A DNA stretch of 36,862 nucleotides from Cyanobacteria bacterium RM1_2_2 (GTDB lineage Bacteria > Cyanobacteriota > Cyanobacteriia > Elainellales > Elainellaceae): contig JAAUQT010000030.1 in the NCBI GenBank assembly GCA_012033495.1, positions 1 to 36,862 of the forward strand. The letters are read 5' to 3'. Both the position numbers and the translations under genes were made by a program. Each line of letters starts with the position of its first letter. The stretch's first letter is position 1. Shown piece after piece: positions 32,601 to 36,862 of this stretch. The notes under the pieces were generated by a model, which was given only the letters and a program-made list of their open reading frames with translations, had not been told where the DNA came from and did no database searches.

Positions 32601-34563
32601 CAGCAGTGCCGCTAATGATCAGCGTATTGTCATTGGTGATGCCGTCACCTAAGACCTGATTGTCTGCCTCAATCGCAGTAATGATTGGCGATTGGGGAGC
32701 GGTTGTGTCAACGGTGACAGTAAACGCAGCAGAGGCAGGGCTGGTGTTTCCGGCGGCATCGGTGGCAGTGGCAGTCAGGGTATAGGTGTCATCGGCTAGA
32801 GGGACGCTGGTGTAGTCAAACGACCAGTCACCGCTGCCATCCGCAGTTGTTATCCCAATCGCAGCCCCGTTCAGAAATACTTCTACTTCACTGTTCGCTG
32901 CGGCAGTACCGCTAATGATCAGCGTATTGTCTCCTGTGATGCGATCGGTCGATTCACCTGTGTTATCGCTAACGGCAGTAATCGCGGGTGCATTGGGGGC
33001 AGCAGCATCAATGGTGAGGGCAAATGCCGCAGAAGCCGCTCCCGTATTGCCTGCAACATCAGTGGCTATAGCAGTGATGGTATGAGCGCCGCTCTCAATG
33101 ATGGTGGCGGTGTAGTCAAAGCTCCAATCGCCGAGTGCGTCAGTCAGCGCTGTGCCAATCACCACTCCATCTAGCAGCACTTGCACGGTACTGTTGGCTT
33201 CGGCTGTGCCGCTGATGACGAGCGTGTTGTCGTTGGTGATGCCGTCATCCGCTAAGCTACCCGTGTCGTCGCTAATAGCAGTCACAACGGGCGGAGCAGG
33301 TGGCGTGGTGTCAATGATGATATCCAGTGCCGCAGAAGTAGCGCTAATGTTGCCTGCGGTGTCGGTGGCGGTTGCTGTGAAGGCGTAAGTGCCATCGGTG
33401 AGTGAGGTTCCGGTATAGTCAAACACCCAGTTGCCGACTCCATTTGCTGTAGCTGTGCCGATTTCCACCCCATCTCGGAACAACGTCACTGTGCTGTTGG
33501 CTTCGGCAGTGCCAGTGAGAATCAGCGTGGTGTCTTGGGTGATCTGATCAGAAGGGTTGCCTGTATTGTTGCTTAAAGCAGTGATGGTAGGTGGATTTGG
33601 AGCAACCGTATCGATCGTGACATTAAATGCCGCAGAAGCAACGCTAGTATTGCCCGCAATATCGATGGCTCTGGCCGTGAAGGCTTGCAAACCATCTGCT
33701 AAGGGCGTACTGATGTAGTTGAATGACCAGTTGCCGGAGGCATCTGTGAGGGCTGTGCCGATCGCAGCGCCGTTGAGCAGCACTTCGACTGTGCTGTTTG
33801 CCTCCGCAGTGCCAGTGAGGATCAGCGTGTTGTCTCTGGTAATGCGATCGGTTGGGGCAGCACTGTCATCGCTAATGGCCGTCAGGACGGGAGCCGTAGG
33901 AGCCAGCGTGTCGATCGTCACCGCAAAGACTGCCGATAGCGGGCTGACGTTGTTCGTCGCGTCGGTGGCTCTAGCGGTGAAATTGTAAGTGGCATCGGCG
34001 AGGGGCGTGCCAGTGTGATTGAAACTCCAGTTCCCGCTGGCGTCTGCGGTGGTGAGTCCGATCGAAAAGCCATTCTGAAAAAGTTCTACGCTGCTAAACG
34101 CTTCGGCCGTGCCGCCTAGAATCAGCGTGTTGTCTCTGGTGATCGTGTCAGCAGGGTTGCCCGTATTCGTGGAGAGGGTGGAAATGACGGGCGCAGCGGG
34201 AGGAGTCGTATCAACCGTAATGGTGAACTGGGCAGAAGGGGCGCTAATGTTGCCTGCCACATCTCTGGCGGTAGCAGTGAAGTTATAAACATTATCGGGT
34301 AGCGTTGTGCTCGTGTAATCGAATGTCCAATTGCCGGAAGCGTTGGCGGTCGTTGTACCGATAGATGTACCGTTGCTGAGAATTTCCACCACGGTGTTCG
34401 CTTCAGCCGTGCCAGTCAAGACCAGCGTATTGTCTTTGGTGAGGCGATCGGGGCTGCCTGTGTCGGTGCTGAAACCTGTGATGAAAGGCGCAGCGGGGGC
34501 AGTGGCATCGATTCTGACGGTGAAGGTGGCCGAATCAGCGCTGGTGTTACCTGCCGCATCCAT
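29611..34563 (-). CDS. Giant Ig-like repeat protein with RTX/type I secretion tail (main part)
   Basis: This 1650-residue frame is the C-terminal three quarters of a surface protein. It holds about 11 tandem bacterial Ig-like domains of ~99 residues (xTAPxAPxI ... DNTLxLTGTAEANSTVEVxxNGxxIGTTTADAxGNWxFDYT ... TFxVTID). A variant Ig domain follows (VFLSSDAPVEVNAPFTATAQFDEKV), then another classical one and a Big-type domain (ARDSSVDDALDTITLRFSEPVSN). Next come RTX calcium-binding nonapeptides (GGDDVLISG, GGSGDDILDGG, GGSGNDTLTGGAGKDTFVF) and a type I secretion C-terminal domain (ATDTITDFEVNKDLIDL ... ASNFVIV). Likely an exported adhesin or sheath protein. Its apparent start MDAAGN is internal: the reading frame continues from 34577 upward after one missing base. 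Confidence 0.88.
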   Translation of the reverse strand: MDAAGNTSADSATFTVRIDATAPAAPFITGFSTDTGSPDRLTKDNTLVLTGTAEANTVVEILSNGTSIGTTTANASGNWTFDYTSTTLPDNVYNFTATARDVAGNISAPSAQFTITVDTTPPAAPVISTLSTNTGNPADTITRDNTLILGGTAEAFSSVELFQNGFSIGLTTADASGNWSFNHTGTPLADATYNFTARATDATNNVSPLSAVFAVTIDTLAPTAPVLTAISDDSAAPTDRITRDNTLILTGTAEANSTVEVLLNGAAIGTALTDASGNWSFNYISTPLADGLQAFTARAIDIAGNTSVASAAFNVTIDTVAPNPPTITALSNNTGNPSDQITQDTTLILTGTAEANSTVTLFRDGVEIGTATANGVGNWVFDYTGTSLTDGTYAFTATATDTAGNISATSAALDIIIDTTPPAPPVVTAISDDTGSLADDGITNDNTLVISGTAEANSTVQVLLDGVVIGTALTDALGDWSFDYTATIIESGAHTITAIATDVAGNTGAASAAFALTIDAAAPNAPAITAVSDNTGESTDRITGDNTLIISGTAAANSEVEVFLNGAAIGITTADGSGDWSFDYTSVPLADDTYTLTATATDAAGNTSPASAAFTVTVDTTAPQSPIITAIEADNQVLGDGITNDNTLIISGTAEANSRVQVLRDGGVIGTVTTDATGNWTFDYTGTVLADNTYAFTAIATDAAGNASPPAVAFTVTIDIVAPNAPTVSGISTDSNLPTDNVTNDNTLIISGTADADSTIEVQQNGVAVGTTTTDAAGNWLFNYTATTIADGSYGFTAVTIDTAGNRSAASTAFNVTVDIMAPAAPVITAISDDTGTPGDQITNDNTLSVSGTAEANSTIQVYRDSTLLGSTTTDAAGNWLFDYTAISLASGSYSFTATATDVAGNISASSVGFSVTIDVTPPVAPVFTGITDDSGAPADGITQDNTLIINGTAEANSTVNLSLDGVALGTATTDAAGNWSFDYTATAIPDGPHTFSATATDFVGNVGPAATFDVVIDTVPPATPTFTQVNEDSGTVGDQITNDATLILGGTAEASSTVELRRGGIVIGTAVADGLGDWLFDYTSTALMDGTYEFTATVADAVGNRATSAVFGVTIDTTAPTVFLSSDAPVEVNAPFTATAQFDEKVIGFDATDLVIENATVSNFVATSDTTYSFLVTPISNGVVTVDLAAATVQDRAANFNLAAPQLSRIYDVLPPATPPAPSIAIGDDTGVSSTDRLTKDNTPTLVGTAEAGSTISLLIGTTILGTTVTDASGNWRFTPATPLADGSYSIGVTATDRLGNISAASTLLSLQIDTKPAAGVIVEISPTARDSSVDDALDTITLRFSEPVSNFSLVDLKLTLDDQSIELAGATLTTTDNITWTLSNLQSLATLEGEFKLTLTKGNIIDQAGNSLDDDAEQTWLVGRTGLAFPEISFKGGKPGVKRKGSDRSDTLRGTWLNDVLQGMGGDDVLISGAADFSFGRDRLVGGVGNDRLISGSGRDRLEGGSGDDILDGGKSDDLLLGGSGNDRLLGRRNHDILVGGSGNDTLTGGAGKDTFVFNSPLDATDTITDFEVNKDLIDLRAIFAKSEFSGTTPFARFHQFIELVEQGSDTEIRIDADGNGSRNDLVTLAVIQNVSVSAVKASNFVIV
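30109..30116. other. HIP1 octamer (GCGATCGC)
   Basis: A perfect Highly Iterated Palindrome 1 site within the RTX part of the giant gene. It is the only perfect copy noticed, but near-copies (gcgatcg) are frequent. Confidence 0.85.
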
Positions 34564-36290
34564 AGCAGTGGCAACAAATTGTAGACGCCGTTTGCAAGCG
34601 TTGTGCCTGTGTAGTCGAATGTCCAGTTGCCGGAACCATTTGTGGTGGTTGTAGTGACAAAACCGCCGTTCTGGAAAATGGCAACCGTACTATCGGCTTC
34701 GGCTGTACCTGCTAAGACCAGCGTGGTGTCGTTGGTGATGCGGTCGCCAGCCAGTCCGCTGTCTGTGGTGAGGCTGTTAATGACGGGCGCAGCCGGAGCC
34801 GTGCGGTCAATCGTGACATTAAAGGGCGCAGACGCGATGCTGGTATTTCCTGCGGCATCGGTGGCTCTGGCGGTGAAGGCATAGTTCCCATTGGCTAACG
34901 GAACTGCGGTGGCATCAAATGACCAGTTGCCCGCCGCATCTGCTGTAGCTGTGCCGATGGCAGTCCCGTTCCGCAAAACTTGCACCGTGCTGTTCGCTTC
35001 AGCAGTTCCGTTGATGATCAGCGTATTGTCGCTCGTGATGCCGTCGGTTGTACTAATCCCTGTATCTGTCGTAATACTTGCAACTGTTGGTGCGACAGGC
35101 GCAGTTTTGTCTACTGTTATGTTCAGCGCTAGTGAAGCAGCACTCGTATTCCCTGCCGCATCGGTCGCGGTGGCAGTAAAGGCATAAGTGCCATCAGACA
35201 AGTCAGTCGCGGTACCGTTATACGTCCAAACGCCGCTGCTGTTGGCGGTGGTGGTGGTGCTGAGGGGAACCCCATCTCGCAACACCTGGATCACGCTGTT
35301 GGCTGCGGCCGTACCAGACAGGATCAGCGTGCCGTCATTGGTAATCCGGTCGCCAATGATGCCGCTATCTGTGCTGAACGTGGTGACAGCCGGAGCAGCC
35401 GGAGCCGTGGCGTCAATTGTGACGTTAAATGCCGCAGAAGCTGGGCTGGTATTGGCTGCAACATCGGTAGCTGTAGCAGTAAAGGCATATACGCCATCCG
35501 TCAACGTTGTGCTGGTGTAGTCAAACGTCCAATCGCCCGCCGAATTTGCGGTTGCAAAGCCCACCGCAGCCCCATTCTGAAACACCTGGATCAGGCTATT
35601 CGCTTCGGCTGTACCATTCAGGATCAGCGTCGTGTCGTTGGTGATGCGGTCGCCTGCCGTCGCACTGTCGTCACTGATGTTGGTGATCACAGGAGCCACA
35701 GGAGCCACTCGATCGATCGTGACATTGAATGCGTCCGAGGTGTTGCTATTTCCGGCGGCGTCGGTGGCAGTAGCAGTGAAAGTATAGGTTCCGTTGGCAA
35801 GGGGAACGGACGTGTAATCAAACGTCCAGTTGCCTACTGAATCGGTCGTGGTGGTGCCGACAGGTGTTCCATCCCGTAGAATTTGGACGGTGCTATTGGC
35901 TTCGGCTGTGCCGTTCAGGATCAGCGTCGCGTCGTTAGTAATCCGGTCGGTCGGACTGCCGCTATCGCTGCTAATGGCGCTAATGAGGGGCACAGCAATG
36001 GTTGAATCGAGAGTAACGTTATAAGCCGCAGATATTGGACTTATTCCACTTCCGGTGACAGTAGCCATAGCAGTGAGCGCATATGCACCGTCGGCAGGCA
36101 GCGTTGTCGCTAATGACCAATTCCCCGCTGCATTTGCCGTTGTTGTGCCAATCGAGCTACCATTCCGGAATACTTCAACCGAACTGTTCGCAACAGCCGT
36201 TCCGCTAATGGTCAACGTGCTGTCATTGGTGACGCCATCACCGGGAGTTGCACTGTCATCTGCAATAGCGGTAATCACAGGTGAAGCTGG
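31200..36290 (-). repeat. Tandem ~297-base Ig-domain repeats
   Basis: About 17 units of roughly 297 bases (~99 residues) recur with period visible at, for example, gtatcgatcgtgac/gtgtcgatcgtcacc-like phrases at 33606, 33903 and 34204. Such arrays are prone to recombination and to assembly collapse, so the copy number in the genome may differ. Confidence 0.85.
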
Positions 36291-36402
36291 CGAATCACCC
36301 TCATAGCGAACAATTGCAAAGTCACTGTTTGCCTGACCGACCACTACGATCTTGCCATCCGGCTGCATGACCACACTGTAGCCATCGGCATCGCCGCTGC
36401 CG
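34577..36402 (-). pseudogene. Giant Ig-like protein, N-terminal part (frameshifted and truncated)
   Basis: Upstream part of the giant protein, in the frame that continues as far as 36773. From the right it reads GSGDADGYSVVMQPDGKIVVVGQANSDFAIVRYEGDSP, a delta-60-type propeller repeat, then six Ig-like repeats beginning ASPVITAIADDS. At 34576-34578 (aaa on plus) one base seems to be missing: the minus strand reads DYTGTTLANGVYN then LLPLLWMRQ, but an extra T gives YNFVATAMDAAGNTSADS and the next frame. The N-terminus is lost: beyond about 36402 the frame becomes a Val/Ile run from the antisense of a trinucleotide repeat and antisense of an unrelated gene, so the true 5' end is absent from the window. 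Confidence 0.8.
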
Positions 36403-36485
36403 AGGCGGCAACGCGGAAGAAGGACGATCAGCGCAGCAGCAATAACAACAACAATAACAATAACAACAACAACAACAACGGGTAG
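36403..36485 (+). other. Putative C-terminal coding fragment with 13-Asn run (possible foreign junction)
   Basis: On the plus strand, in frame, AAATRKKDDQRSS is followed by 13 Asn codons (AAC/AAT mix), a Gly and TAG (36483-36485). A small hairpin (ggcat gcgtta atgcc, 36486-36501) and then an RBS follow. This looks like the end of a plus-strand gene whose beginning would lie where the cyanobacterial giant gene now stands. Composition and codon use change here. Low confidence that it is a real gene end. Confidence 0.35.
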
Positions 36486-36524
36486 GCATGCGTTAATGCC
36501 TGTTACAACTACGGAGGTTTCACA

Positions 36525-36862
36525 ATGCACATCTATCAACCAAAAGAGGATTGGATTCCCGGTGAATTCGCATCGCTGCTGGCCATTGGCGATTCCTGGT
36601 TCTGGTATCCGAAGAACAACATCCTGCAAGCGCTTGCGGAGCATCCGAGGCTCAAGGATCCTTTCAGGAACATCCAGATGCTCGGGTACAACGGGGCAAA
36701 ACTGGAGCAATACGTTTTCGGCAAGTACGCCAAACAATTCACGCACGAATTGCGGCCGATAAACCGCAAGCACTACTCGGCCGTTCTCATCAGCGGCGCC
36801 GGCAATGACGCGGTGGACTACCGTCTCGGCTTGTTCAAGAACTGCTCGGCGGCCAGCGGGCC
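36525..36862 (+). CDS. SGNH-hydrolase-like protein, N-terminal part (runs off window)
   Basis: A strong GGAGG (36513-36517) precedes ATG 36525. The 112 visible residues start MHIYQPKEDWIPGEFASLLAIGDSWFWYPKNNILQAL and include ISGAGNDAVDYRLG. GDSW matches block I (GDS) and GAGND block III (GxND) of SGNH/GDSL hydrolases, so an esterase/lipase-type fold is likely; the catalytic Asp-His block lies beyond the window. There is no signal peptide. G+C-rich third positions (ctggccattggcgattcc...) are unlike the rest of the window and closer to proteobacterial genes. Combined with the position right after the abrupt end of the giant gene, this points to foreign DNA, by transfer or by assembly error. Confidence 0.7.
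   Translation, partial: MHIYQPKEDWIPGEFASLLAIGDSWFWYPKNNILQALAEHPRLKDPFRNIQMLGYNGAKLEQYVFGKYAKQFTHELRPINRKHYSAVLISGAGNDAVDYRLGLFKNCSAASG

Noticed and set aside
29548..34884. Many plus-strand frames of 60-140 codons opposite the giant Ig gene
   Set aside because: They recur once per ~297-base repeat with the same Val/Ser/Ala/Pro composition (e.g. MPAASVVVVP...), as expected of antisense shadows of a repeat array.
29611..36290. Ig repeats considered as CRISPR or a large satellite array
   Set aside because: The ~297-base period is coding and keeps frame, with protein-level conservation.
34884..36306. More plus-strand frames opposite the N-terminal Ig repeats
   Set aside because: Same periodic antisense shadows; no ribosome-binding sites or recognisable domains.
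36403..36773. N-terminal 130 residues of the 785-codon minus-strand frame as the true start of the giant protein
   Set aside because: They are the antisense of a trinucleotide repeat (Val/Ile run) and of the RBS-led SGNH-like gene, so not a credible N-terminus.
1..36862. tRNA, rRNA or CRISPR loci
   Set aside because: No tRNA-like cloverleaf with T-arm GTTCGAxTC, no rRNA sequence and no direct-repeat/spacer array was recognised by eye.

Overview
The window comes from a cyanobacterium, very probably a filamentous or Leptolyngbya-like one. It carries photosystem I genes psaF and psaJ, the cyanobacterial sensor kinase NblS (Hik33), several WD40 and pentapeptide-repeat proteins, and many short interspersed and tandem repeats of the kind common in these genomes. 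Only one perfect HIP1 octamer (GCGATCGC, near 30109) was noticed.

Layout: 0-0.6 kb is nested insertion-sequence debris, an IS982-type transposase start that appears to sit inside a dead IS630-type transposase. 0.7-4.3 kb holds a four-carbon acid sugar kinase-like protein, a secreted DUF1499 protein, a VOC/glyoxalase-fold protein and a lipoprotein-like methyltransferase. 4.4-6.7 kb is a PEP synthase-like gene broken by one frameshift. 7.0-9.3 kb is tsaD divergent from psaF-psaJ. 9.5-11.9 kb is a small acidic protein and nblS, also frameshifted. 12-18.8 kb, all on the minus strand, holds a pentapeptide/TPR protein, an SF2 helicase, an S41 peptidase and a membrane Ser/Thr kinase with a WD40 propeller. 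18.9-22.2 kb holds a second membrane WD40 protein and an RTX calcium-binding protein. 22.6-28.7 kb is a plus-strand redox and potassium cluster: a polytopic Fe-S membrane protein, an FHA-flavoreductase-ferredoxin fusion, a KefF-like flavoprotein and a KefC/KefB-type antiporter. A CAP-domain protein follows. 29.6-36.4 kb is a giant minus-strand surface protein of about 17-18 Ig-like domains with an RTX/type I secretion tail, split by a frameshift and cut off at its N-terminus. The last ~450 bases look foreign: a poly-asparagine coding tail and the start of an SGNH-hydrolase-like gene.

Two points matter most. First, the 22.6-28.7 kb cluster combines a phosphothreonine-reading domain, a flavin/2Fe-2S electron-transfer chain, a membrane Fe-S protein and a redox-gated K+ efflux pair, and could be a phospho-regulated redox/potassium module. 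This is inference. Second, three conserved genes (nblS, PEP synthase-like, giant Ig protein) are each broken by loss of one base, each explicable as shortening of a short homopolymer. Since nblS is reported essential in model cyanobacteria, uncorrected sequencing errors are the likeliest cause, and the abrupt change near 36.4 kb may similarly be an assembly misjoin.
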